Of a stretch of 64,000 nucleotides of DNA, positions 22,875 to 32,910 are shown one piece after another (position 1 is the stretch's first letter; the number at the start of each line of letters is the position of its first letter). Source of the stretch: Gigaspora margarita (taxonomy: Eukaryota > Glomeromycota > Glomeromycetes > Diversisporales > Gigasporaceae); the NCBI GenBank assembly GCA_009809945.1, contig WTPW01000433.1, forward strand, positions 364,850 through 428,849, given 5' to 3'. The position numbers were made by a program, and so were the translations under genes. The notes under the pieces are model-generated. The model was not told where the DNA came from. It ran no database searches and saw only the letters and a list, made by a program, of their open reading frames with translations.

Positions 22875-23598
22875 TTGATGATCTGCCAGTTATGTTAAGA
22901 ATGGTCATAGTAAAACATGATACAGATCACATATAAAAATCACTATAAGCCCAAATGTGGCATGTGCCCATTTATAAATATTTTTTTACTAAGTTAACAT
23001 TACATGCTGACTAATTGAAAGTTTAAAGCTCGTCAAGTTGGTTCTAACAGTAGTTAGATCATCCAAATTGGCCCAGTAGGTAGCAAGATATCATTAAAAA
23101 ATAATTGGACGACTATGCAAAATCTCTATGTAAACAATAGTTGTTTACATTGAGATTTTACATACTATATTCTCCAAAAATAAGCACCCCCAAAATAAGC
23201 ACCCCTACAATTCATATATACCTAAAAATAAGGACCCCTTATATATAGAAATAAGCAACTAAATATCAAATTATTCAAATTATTGGTTGGGATTATACCC
23301 AAAAATAAGCACCCCTATAGTAAAAAAAGGGTGCTTATTTTCAGAGGAATATAGTAGTCAGCCAATCATTTTTTAATGATCTCATGACATTCACTGGGCT
23401 GATTTGGATAATCTAACTACCATTAGAACCATCTTGACGAGCTCTACAACTTTTAATTAGTCAGCATGTATCATTAACTTAGTAAAAAAATATTTTTAAA
23501 TGGGTAGGCACACCACATTTGGGTCAATAGTAATTTTTATATATGATCTGCATCACATTTCACTATGATTATTATTTATATGACTAGTGGATCATCAA
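22875..23598. mobile_element. Long-TIR element (~250-bp arms), 4-bp duplication
   Basis: Ends TTGATGATCTGCCAG and (inverted) TTGATGATCCACTAG; the arms stay alignable for about 250 bp. Flanked by TTAT at 22871-22874 and 23599-23602. The copy at 4491 shows the single-copy target. The centre has a hairpin (GTAAAC...GTTTAC) and a further TA element at 23165. Confidence 0.8.
23165..23354. mobile_element. TA-flanked MITE, AATAAGCACCC family
   Basis: Ends CTATATTCTCCAAAAATAAG and (inverted) CTATATTCCTCTGAAAATAA, flanked by TA. The interior repeats AAAATAAGCACCCC several times. It is the innermost layer of this nest. Confidence 0.85.
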
Positions 23599-23889
23599 TT
23601 ATATAAATTAATTTAGAATACAATTAGAATCATTTTTTACTTAAGACACAAAAGTAGTTGTATTAATAAAATTTTGCAATATAGTTCTTCAAAATCTATA
23701 ATTTCTTATAGCTTATTATAAAATTTATAACAAAAAATTGATCTTTTTTTTGTTGATTTCCCCTTTTCTGTAGCACAAAGCACATATTAAAACCCTAAAA
23801 ATTTTAACTTTAGTACATAGATAACCCATTTTTCTTACAAGGTAACCTACTTTCGTCATCTAAGTAAAGTTGTTCGAAGCATGTTTTTA

Positions 23890-24957
23890 TATATCAGTCA
23901 GCTAATATGTCACATGAAAATTTTTTATATATAAAATTTTATAAAAAAAACATATAAAATTACTATAAGCTTTGATTTCATGATGTTTCTTCCTCTGCAT
24001 ATTAACTTAAAATTAAATTTTTCAGGAATATAGAACAAGAGGAGAAGAAAAAATTGAGCTTAAAAATCAGATTAAAATTTCACCGTTTTTGCAAAAACAA
24101 AAATGTAACTTTGCCAAAAACAAATATTTACCAATTTTAAGATAAGAAGCACATGTAAAAACATGCTCTGAACAACTTTAATTAGACGACGGAAGTAGGT
24201 TACCTTGTAAGAAAAGTGGGTTATCTATGTACTAAATTTAAAATTTATCATTTTTCTTGATTGAACTTTTTTCTTATTAGGTAACCTACTTTGGGCTCTT
24301 AAGCAAAGTTGTTCGGCATGTAATTTTACATCACATTTGAAATTGAAATGCGCTTTTTGGACCTTTTACTAGTGAAAAATGGGGTTAAAGTTAGAAAAAA
24401 ATTATTTTTCTAAAAAATTTTTTTAGAAAAAAATTTTTTTTCTAACTTTAACCCCATTTTTCACTAGTAAAAGGTCTGAAAAGTGCATTTCAATCTCAAA
24501 TGTGATGTAAAATTACATGCCGAACAACTTTGCTTAAGAGCCAAAGTAGGTTACCTAATAAGGAAAAAAGTTCAATCAAGAAAAATGATAAATTTTAAAT
24601 TTAGTACATAGATAACCCACTTTTCTTACAAGGTAACCTACTTCTGTCGCCTAATTAAAGTTGTTCAGAGCATGTTTTTACATATGCTTCTCATCTTAAA
24701 ATTAGTAAATATTGGTTTTTGGTGAAGTTACATTTTCATTTTGTGCAAAAATGGCAAAATTTTAATCTGATTTTTAAGCTCATTTTTCTTCTCCCCTTGT
24801 TCTATATTCTCAAAAAATTTAATTTAAGTTAATATGTAGGGGAAGAAATATCATGAAATCAAAGCTTATAGTAATTTTATATGTTTTTTTTTTATAAATT
24901 TATATATAACAAAAAAACTCAGTCATAAATAGTGTGACAAATCAGTTGACTGATATA
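23890..24957. mobile_element. Foldback element, two ~530-bp arms, CAGTCA ends
   Basis: An almost complete palindrome centred near 24425. Left end CAGTCAGCTAATATGTCAC, inverted right end CAGTCAACTGATTTGTCAC. It interrupts GCATGTTTTTACATATATTT, known intact from the inverted arm at 19840, giving a 4-bp ATAT duplication. It belongs to the family of the larger element at 19607. No coding capacity. Confidence 0.78.
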
Positions 24958-25418
24958 TTTATTATTTTATAATTAACAAATTTTTGTTTTTGGCAAAGTT
25001 ACATTTTTGATTTGTGCAAAAATAGCAGAACTGTAACTTGGCAGGAAAGATAAGTTTATTCTCTTTCTTTTGCTCTATATAATCACAAAATTAATTTCAA
25101 ATTATTATGTAGATTAAAAGAATTTTGGCATTTTATAGTAATTTTATATGGTTTTTTTTATAATTTATATATAGCAAATAACTGGTCCAAAAATGTTTGA
25201 CAATTTGTATGACTGCTATCTATTTCTGAAATTCAATTTCGCTTATCATTTATATTATATTTATTTCAGAAATTTCAGAAGTTTCGCCAATTTCAGAAGT
25301 TTCAGAATTTTTAGAAGTTTCAGAAATTTTGCTGTTTTAGAGGTTTCAGAGTTTTGGGGCATCTGGCAAAACTAGTTTCATAAGTTTTAGAAGTTTCAGC
25401 TGAAACACTGGTTACTAT

Positions 25419-25674
25419 GCATAAAAAATGTGTTATCAGTAAAATAAATATCGTATGATTAAAATCAATAATGTAATAGATGTATTTAGTTTTGAATCAA
25501 ATAAAAGTATATAAAATGCATGAGAAAAATAAAAAACATTTTAACTTTTTGCTTTTGATCAAATAAAATATTATTAATAATTGATAAAACTTGCACCTAT
25601 ATATTAGGAACTTCGCTCTGTCAATATTCATTTGTGGTTGTTGTGAGTCACGCAGTAACTATTTTCTATAGTTC
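25419..25674. other. Intergenic DNA, nothing recognised
   Basis: A short gap between two hAT-type elements with no repeat or open frame that I can support. Confidence 0.4.
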
Positions 25675-25682
25675 ATTTCAAC

Positions 25683-27397
25683 TAGAGATGTTAAGTGGTT
25701 CAGGTGAACGGGTTCAAACCCAGTTCAAACTAGTTTTTTTAGTAGTTCTTTTAGAGAAAAATTAACTACAGTTATCCTCCCATATAATCACAACCTCAAT
25801 ATAATCATACGATTTTATATGGTTGCTTTTTTTAATATTAAAAATATCTTTATATAGTCACATTAATAGTATAGTCACTATTACATTTTATAAGAAATTT
25901 TTTAAACGAATTTATTAAGAAAAATACTTCTTTAAAATCACATTTTTTATTGAACATAGTGCTTCTACAGACCAAACATGAACCAGACTGTAGTCAAGTC
26001 TGAGTCTAAGACTTTTATATTCAGACTTTTACCAATACTGAGTTTGGTTTGGATCTGGTCTAAAGTCTGCAGACTGGTCTAAGTCTAAATGTATTTTTTG
26101 GTGCTGAACAAGTTTATTTAGTGCATGTAGTTGGAATTAATTAGTAAAATTTTGCGAATTATAAGATTTTATAGAATTTTATTAATAAAATTCTATAAAA
26201 TCTTATAAATCACAAATTTTTATTAAGTAATTCTAACTTTATGCACTAAGCAAACTTGTTCATCGCCTTAAAATACATCAAATCGGCATAATTATTTTTA
26301 TTTTACTTGAATTTTAGAGAGTAGATGCATAATTTTGGATTTTTGATCTAAAAAAGCCAAATTTAAGCATCTTTTTTCTAAATTTTAAGTAAAATAAAAA
26401 TAATTCTGCTATTTTGATGTATTTTTAGGTGCTAACAAGTTTACTTAGTGAATAAAGTTAGAATTACTTATTAAAAATTTGTGAATTATAAGATTTTATA
26501 GAATTTTATTAATAAAATTCTATAAAATCTTATGATTCGCAAAATTTTACTAATTAATTCCAACTACATGCACTAAGTAAACTTGTTCAGCATCAAAAAA
26601 ATGTATAAATATATTTAGACTTAGATTAGTCTGCAGGTTTCGGACTAGATCTATGAACACTATTAAAAATAAAATAAAAATTTTTTTATTTACTTCTTTA
26701 AAATCACATTATATATTTTATTTTATAGTATGTGATTATATAGAAGTAATTCTATTCAGTCACACCTCTATATAATCACCAAAAACCTCAGATAAAGTAG
26801 GTGATTAGATGGGAGGATGACTGTAGTAGTTTCTGAACCAGTTTCATAACCTTAATTCATAACTTGGTTTATAAATCTAGTTTATAAACTTAATTTATAT
26901 AACTAGTTTAGAAACGCGGTGTATGAACTAAAGTCTAATCCTAAAGAAAAAAAAAAAAAGTAAAAATTCAAAAAAAGTGGGTTAAAAAAAAAAGATAAAG
27001 ATAAAGAAAATTAGCTTGGGAAAAAAAAACCCCCCCTAGCATCGATCAATAATCAATTTATTATCGGTTATTACAGGTTATCGATTTTGGCAGGATCGGT
27101 TTGGGTTATACTGTAGTAGTTCACCTACTTAAAATAACCTGTGTAAGAAAGTATAAAAAAATGATTTTAAGCATGGTTTTTTTTATATTTAAAATTAAAT
27201 AAACCTTGTCCATAAACTCGAGCTTGAACTTAAAGCTGACCCGAAGTTTATACTTTGAGATTATGAACTCAAGCTCAAGCTCAAGTTTAACCTTTAAAGT
27301 TCGACTGAAGTTCATGAACTACAGTTCAGTTCGTTTTTTCTTTGAACTTCTTGAGATTGAACCAGAACCGGACTGGACGAACCACTTAACATCCCTA
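25683..27397. mobile_element. hAT-type element with 8-bp target duplication
   Basis: Ends TAGAGATGTTAAGTGGTTC and (inverted) TAGGGATGTTAAGTGGTTC, flanked by perfect ATTTCAAC at 25675-25682 and 27398-27405. Of its 1715 bp, 1055 belong to a nested TA element. The rest has GAACTTGAG/CTCAAGCTC-type motifs and no transposase. The 137-codon open frame at 27206 runs out of this element into the next one and is an artefact. Confidence 0.87.
25769..26823. mobile_element. TA-flanked element with internal palindromes
   Basis: Ends CAGTTATCCTCCCATATAAT and (inverted) CAGTCATCCTCCCATCTAAT with TA on both sides. Inside, about 26050-26640 is a compound palindrome: two mirror-image blocks, each itself a palindrome around AATTTTATTAATAAAATT, bounded by AACAAGTTTACTTAGTG-type ends. 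Confidence 0.8.
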
Positions 27398-27465
27398 ATT
27401 TCAACAGCCGACTCAATTTATGAAGTTCGTCACCTAAGTGGTTTACCTATGCACATACTGTACGT

Positions 27466-27962
27466 CAGTGTTTCGGCCGAAACCTCCCAAAGTCCGAAAC
27501 GTTTCGGTCCCGGAGTTTCGGTATCGCCTAAAATCCGAAACTTCCGAAATTGCCGAAACTTCCGAAATTGCCGAAACCTCCGAAATAGGCGAAACCCTCC
27601 GATGATGTTAACAGTATAATCAACTTCAAATGGCCTTATTATCGTGATGCGGATTCTCGTGAGTTTATTGGCTGTTGGTTTCTGTCGGAAGTTTCGCTTT
27701 AACCGAAAAGCTGGTAAAGCTCATCTTTTTTGGCATAAATCCGAATTTTAAGTTCCTACCTATTTCAAAATCCACCTTTATTTATTATTTATATGATATT
27801 TATTGCTTATTAGTTTCGGAAATTTCGGAAGTTTCGCCAATTTCGGAAGTTTCGGGAGTTTCTGAAGTTTCGAAAGTTTCGCCCAGTTTCGGAGGTTTCG
27901 GAAGTTTCTGATTTGGGGCATTTGTTGAAACTAGGTTCCGGAAGTTTACGGCCGAAACACTG
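27466..27962. mobile_element. hAT-type MITE of GTTTCGG/CCGAAAC repeats, intact duplication
   Basis: Ends CAGTGTTTCGGCCGAAAC and (inverted) CAGTGTTTCGGCCGTAAAC, flanked by perfect CTGTACGT at 27458-27465 and 27963-27970. It is full of CCGAAACTTCCGAAATTG and GTTTCGGAAGTTTCG repeats in opposite orientation in the two halves. It is a 497-bp, better-preserved relative of the longer copies at 18251 and 43895, with CpG sites that are TpG/CpA in those copies. Overlapping open frames on both strands reflect the repeats only. Confidence 0.9.
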
Positions 27963-28083
27963 CTGTACGTATGTATCGTGTAATACATGTAGTACATACG
28001 TATAAATAATATACGACAATACGTAATACTTTCATATTTTCGCTTTGTTTTTCAACCAACATTAGAACATACTAAAAAAAATT

Positions 28084-30390
28084 ATGGCAAACGTACAAGA
28101 AGAATGGCTTGAAAAAGCTATTTTCGAAAGACATGTTAATTCTATCAATTATAACAAATTTACAGACCCTATCTTGATCGGCGAAGGAGGTTTTGGAAAA
28201 GTTTTTAAATACGAATGGAAAGATTGTAAATTAACGGTTGCTCTTAAATGTCTTAAAGTTGATACAAGCATAGATGAAAAAACCATTAAAGATTTTATTG
28301 ATGAGGTATTAATTTGTTATATTGAAACCTTAGTTATACTCCACTATAGATAATAAATTCCTATAATTCATAAAATTAGCTTAAACTATTACGAAGTGTT
28401 TCGTCCAATCAAAACATTATTACATTCTATGGAGTTACAAAAGGTAGGCAAGCGATTTATAATTTTTGAAGGTATTAACAAAAAAAATGTATTTATCATT
28501 TCAAATGAATATATAGATAGCAACGGGAATTATAATATGATTTTAGAATATGCTAATGAAGGAACTCTACGAGAATACCTAAAACCGAGTTTTACAAGAT
28601 TACAATGGACAAATAAACTACTTATTGCTAAAGAAATAGCACACGGGCTTTTATTTTTACATGAAAATAATATTATTCATAGAGATCTTGTAAGTATTAT
28701 ATATTTTATCTGATTTTATATTTATCAATTTAGTAATACAGTACTTTAATCACCAATACTTTAATAAATTAGCATTCGAGAAATATCTTAATTCATGAAA
28801 GCAAGCCAAAGATCACAGATTTTGGCCTATCGAAGCAAATAAATGAGACATCCAAAACTTCAACTGCTTTTGGAATGCCGGCATATATTGAACCTCAGTT
28901 TCTTATTGATCAAGCATATAAACGTGATAAGAGATCAGATATTTATAGTTTTGGAGTAATCCTCTGGGAAATTTCAAGTGGAAGGCCTCCATTCCAAACT
29001 TTTGAATCAAAAATGGAGTTTATGTTTCATATTTACAAAGGAGAAAGAGAAGATCCTATAGAAGGCACACCACCTCTATATATCGAACTTTATAAAAAAT
29101 GTTGGGACAACAATCCTGCCAATCGCCCAGAAACCAAAGTAATTCTCAATACTTTAAAGCAACTTATTCCTAGCGAAACTTTAAATCGAAACGACCCTAT
29201 CGAAACATTATCCGAGAATATCGAAATTTCTTCAAGTCATCATAACAATATTGCACTTGCAAATCCACTTGAAATTACAACATCATCTCCGCTTTATTTA
29301 ACTGACACGATGAATTCAAATACTTTAGTACAAGATAAAAGTACTCTTGAGGATTTGAGAAAAGAAGCACGCAAATATTTCAAACAAAGGAAATTTCTCA
29401 AAGCTTTAGAACTTTTTGAAGAAATTCTTAAAACAGTCAGCATAGTCCTGATGATCAACAAAGCGCTTCAACCTGGGATTTTTCTTCGTATAAATGTGGA
29501 CAAGAAAATTTAAACGAGTTAACTAAGGTACTTTGCAAAAACTCCACGCTGACTTCTTTGAATCTTGGATATAATAATCTTGGATCCGAAGAGGAAAAGC
29601 ATTAGCAGATGCACTTTGCAAGAACTCCACGCTAACTTCTTTGAATCTTTGGGATAATAACCTTGGATACGAAGGAGGAAAAGCATTAGCAGATGCACTT
29701 TGCAAGAACTCCACGCTGACTTTTTTGGATCTTGGGTATAATAAACTTAAATCAGAAGTAGGAAAATTATTAGCAGATGCACTTTGCAAGAATTCTACGC
29801 TGACTTCTTTGGAACTTCAAGAGAATAATCTTGGATCAGAAGGAGGAAAAGCATTAGCAGATGCACTTTGCAAGAACTCCACGCTGACNTCTNTGAATCT
29901 TNNNTNNAATNNNCTTGGATCCGAAGGAGGAAAAGCATTAGCAGATGCACTTTGCAAGAACTCCATGCTGANTTCTTTGGNTCTTTANANTAATAANCTT
30001 GNATCCGAAGGNGGAAAAGCNTTAGCANATGCACTNTGCANGAACNCCANNCTGACTTCTTTGAATCTTGAAAGTAATAANCTTGGATNTGAAGGAGGAA
30101 ANGCANTAGCAGATGCACTTTGCAAGAACTCCATGCTGACTTCTTTGAATCTTTATGATAATAATCTTGGACCAGAAGGAGGAAAAGCATTAGCGAATGC
30201 ACTTTGCAAGAACTCCACTTTGAAAGATTTAAACCTTGAAGGTAATAAACTTGAGTTAGAAGGAGGAAAAGCATTAGCAGATGCACTTTGCAAGAACTCA
30301 ACACTGAAAGAATTGAATCTTTACTGGAATAATATTGGTTTTAAATTAGAATCAAATAATTCAAATCTTAAAATATTTCAAATATATTAG
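28084..30390 (+). CDS. TKL-type protein kinase with TPR-like and RNI-LRR regions, spliced, two frameshifts
   Basis: Exons read as 28084-28305, 28380-28443, 28517-28689 and 28773 onward. The three introns have GT...AG ends, and splicing restores the kinase frame exactly. The kinase has a glycine loop GEGGFGKV (33-40), K55 in VALK, HRDL (150-153), DFG (169-171) and YIEP in place of APE; all catalytic residues are present, so it should be active. After about residue 300 come a linker and a TPR-like helix pair (EARKYFKQRKFLKALELFEE), then about ten 28-residue LRRs (LCKNSTLTSLNL). Two single-base losses break the frame: an A-run at 29430-29433 and a lost G near 29591. Both lie beside a region with many N, so assembly error is possible. 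Otherwise it is a recent pseudogene that still encodes the kinase up to 29513. The likely role is an intracellular signalling kinase with an LRR sensor; the ligand is unknown. Confidence 0.8.
29524..30345 (+). repeat. Array of ~10 84-bp LRR-coding units
   Basis: Units of exactly 84 bp begin at about CTTTGCAAGAACTCC and encode ADALCKNSTLTSLNL...NNLGSEGGKAL. Neighbouring units are nearly identical at DNA level. The middle units (29889-30108) hold about 30 N, as expected where reads from several units or alleles were collapsed. True copy number is therefore uncertain. Confidence 0.88.
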
Positions 30391-30534
30391 TAGATAGCAT
30401 AAATTAGAATTTTAATTAGAATAAATTAATCATGTAAATTATGTGTTAATGTAAAAACTGTAAATCGGCAGTTGTATATTTTAAAAATAAAATTAATTAA
30501 AATTTTTAATTTTATTAAAGTATTAAAAGTAATA

Positions 30535-30800
30535 AATTGCAGAGAGAGGAGAGAGAGAGAATATAAATGTTATGTTTACTTAAATACAATGTTATATTTA
30601 TTTAAATGGTAATATTATATTTATGCTATATTTACTTGGTAATATTATGTTTATGCTATATTTACTTAAGATAATATTAAGAGAGAGAGAATATAAATGT
30701 CATTCATGTTTACTTAAATGATAATGTTATATTTATTAAATGGTAATATTATATTTATGCTATATTTACTTAAGATAACGTTATATTTATTTAAATGATA
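30535..30800. repeat. Compound tandem repeat after the kinase gene
   Basis: AGAGAGAGAGAATATAAATG starts two larger units (about 30545 and 30680). Each has shorter TATTTACTTAAATGGTAATA-like subunits. Confidence 0.7.
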
Positions 30801-32384
30801 ATAAGTTAAAAAATTAAAAACCTACATTTAATACATTTAATATTAATATGTATATTAAATTTTGCATAGATGAATTTATTGAAAATAATCAAAATATAGG
30901 GAAAGTTTTCTCTAACATATTTATGTTTGGAATTAAAGATAATATTCAAATGTTTACTTTATGTTCTCCAAAGTACCATGCATCATTATTTCTTAATTTT
31001 CAAAAGCCATTTTACTGATAACCTATTTTCCCGATGTCATTATCTTGAACATTCTTTTTCCCGACAGAATATAATGACGACAGCCTATTTATTTAACAGG
31101 ATAGCTTCTCTAACGAAAAGTCTGCTTAACGATGGCCCAATATCCAGACGAAAGATTTCACTGACATCTTTTTTTTTTGAAAAGAAGTTTTGCTAAAACC
31201 TTATTGACTGTTTAAACTAGTGTAACTAAGTTTCTGAAAGCCATTTTCCCAAAAAAGACATGACACAAAGTTAGCTGGCTGACTTATTCGGCATTATATA
31301 TTTTCAGGAAAATGGCTTCATTAAACTGTATAGTAACCTCTAAATTAGATCAATTAATTGCAGGTTAAGATGAGCCAATTCATTTTCTGAATTGCGAATA
31401 ACTAACTGGTAATAACTCGATCATGATTCATTTTCTAGCATATAAGTTATACAATAATTATAATATTGTGTGAAAAAATATTATCCAGCATAAATTTAAC
31501 AGGCAAATACATGAACAGTTATCAAATATTAAACCATTTCTGTATTAATGGTTTCATAGTGCACATTCTCTTGCTTAGTATCTTTTCGACTTGTTGTTTT
31601 TGTGTCAACTTGAATGACTATTTTCCAATTCTATATAATCAACGAGGCAAAAAAGGATGAAAATCACTTTCCACAGACAGAAATCACTAACTTAATAAAA
31701 AACGGCAATGAGAATGAAGGTAATTAGAATCACATATCAACAATCGCTCAGCCACAAAAGACCTCAATTCATGACCAACCCATTCCCAAAGGAACCTGTC
31801 ATTTTCATATTATGACTACTGAATATCAATATCACATGTTCATGTTGATGACCAGTTTGTCATTATATAGGCGGGAAACCACCAGCCAATGCTAAGCTGC
31901 ACAAACTCAATTGTTTACAGAAATCCTAGACACAATATTAATTGCGCATATCCGGTTTCAGTTTTAATAATGTAAAATCACAGCTAATGCAATCTGTTTT
32001 CATAAACAAAATTCAACATATCAGACTGGATCATTCTAACAAAAATTATAAATATAGGAAATTTTGTTATAAAAAAAAGCAATAGACCTTCCTAATAAGA
32101 GATCATGCATATCTATATTACTAAATACTGCATAAATTGTATAATGTACATACGTACGTACCAAAAATAGAGTGATATGTAAATATCATGAAGTGTATAG
32201 TTATATGCATAGCATTTTTAATAATGGTTTACAAATTCTCAAATGCATGATATGCTTCACATACTACTATATTTACATTTTTGAAAAGCATTGTCTGGAC
32301 TAATATGCCAAGTTGAGTTTTAATCGATGAATGCACTTTACATTAGTTGTAGTTTGTCATTATATTTACTTAAAACTAATATGA
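30801..32384. other. Less AT-rich intergenic DNA, no gene identified
   Basis: Base composition is closer to unique DNA than the flanks, and I see no terminal repeats. Small open frames (30927-31196, 31466-31660) have no recognisable motif. About 31815-31842 (ACTACTGAATATCAATATCA) recurs near 63938, hinting at a dispersed repeat or duplicated unit. Confidence 0.35.
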
Positions 32385-32700
32385 GTTAAGCTCCCAGAAA
32401 TAGCAATTAATATTGCACTGTAGCTTACCGTAAGCAGTTGAGTTTATGCAGATTAGCACTGGCCAGTAGTTTTCCATTTGCATAATGCAGTCCAGCTATT
32501 AATTGAACATGTAACATTAATATTCAGTAGTTTATAAGCATGCAGGTTCCATTATGTATTACTATACACTGAAATGGGAAATGCTTCCAGAAATGGCAAA
32601 TAATCTTGCACTGGGAGCTGTTCATAAGCATTCGAGTTGGTGCAGCTTAGTGCTGCCGGTAGTTTCCCGCCTGCTTAACACAGGCCAATTATCAGTATTA
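32385..32700. repeat. Diverged direct duplication (~125 bp)
   Basis: About 32390-32512 and 32580-32695 share CCAGAAATRGCAA, TTGCACTG, a gapped GTTGAGTTTATGCAG/TTCGAGTTGGTGCAG stretch and CAGTAGTTTTCC/CGGTAGTTTCCC. The second copy overlaps a 78-codon open frame (32554-32790) without known features. Confidence 0.6.
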
Positions 32701-32786
32701 GTGTGTGATCTTGGTAATAGTACTTATACATTAACAAATGACTTCCTCTGGGCAGGATGCTTTGGGTCACAAATTGTGGTACTGAA

Positions 32787-32910
32787 CTGAGTTTGAATGT
32801 GATCATTTTGCGCTTTACATAAAATTTGCATTTATTTTTATAGCGATCCTGAGTTTGAGTATGATCATTTTGCGCTTTGCTTAAAATTTGCCTTTATTCT
32901 TATAGCAATC
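32787..32910. repeat. 62-bp tandem duplication
   Basis: CTGAGTTTGAATGTGATCAT at 32787 and CTGAGTTTGAGTATGATCAT at 32849 begin two adjacent units that match throughout with a few substitutions, both ending at TATAGCGATC/TATAGCAATC. Confidence 0.85.

Larger units (their letters stand above)
22815..23784. mobile_element. TA-flanked GGTGCTACAG element, interrupted copy
   Basis: Ends TGAGCTTGGTGCTACAGAAA and (inverted) TGTGCTTTGTGCTACAGAAA with TA flanks. Outside the 724-bp insertion it is collinear with the whole copy at 4491-4745. Confidence 0.85.
22206..23885. repeat. Foldback element with nested insertions
   Basis: The outer arms (about 22206-22320 and 23785-23885) are inverse copies that include CTTGTAAGAAAAATGGGTTA. 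The inner arms meet near 22460 at a run of A and T between AAAGTTAGAAAAAAA and its inverse. It resembles the arms of the foldback at 23890-24957. Insertions at 22568 and 22815 make it asymmetric. Confidence 0.65.
19607..25215. mobile_element. CAGTCA-type element with 4-bp duplication, hosting many insertions
   Basis: The left end TAGTCACATGATATGTCAC and the inverted right end CAGTCATACAAATTGTCAA are flanked by CTAC and CTAT. Both match the single CTAC/CTAT of the uninterrupted hAT relatives, so this is a 4-bp target duplication. The long arms (19607-19870 and 24958-25215) match the self-contained copy at 23890-24957. Its 5.6-kb span is mostly later insertions. Confidence 0.68.
18251..25410. 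mobile_element. Ancient hAT-like element split by nested insertions
   Basis: The left half (18251-18884), a 35-bp middle piece (19572-19606) and the right end (25216-25410) align in order with the uninterrupted relatives at 27466-27962 and 43895-44853. Shared features are runs of GAAACTTCTGAAA-type repeats, TGGTTTCTGT and the terminal AGCTGAAACACTG. The other 6.3 kb are younger insertions. The terminal bases are eroded and no clean 8-bp duplication remains. The 74-codon open frame at 18779 crosses an insertion boundary and is not a gene. Confidence 0.75.

Noticed and set aside
25265..25400. CRISPR-like array of short repeats
   Set aside because: The TTTCAGAAGTTTCAG repeats have no unique spacers of constant length and belong to the hAT-type element.
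27206..28019. Several open frames on both strands rich in NFRN / SEVSEIS repeats
   Set aside because: They are translations of the GTTTCGGAAGTTTCG repeats of the hAT-type MITE, open in several frames because the repeat lacks stops.
29523..30304. Minus-strand open frames over the LRR array
   Set aside because: Shadows of the 84-bp repeats; the plus strand gives a coherent LRR protein.
32554..32790. 78-codon open frame as a possible small gene
   Set aside because: No motif or conserved partner; it covers one half of a diverged direct repeat whose other half is not open. Kept only as a remark.
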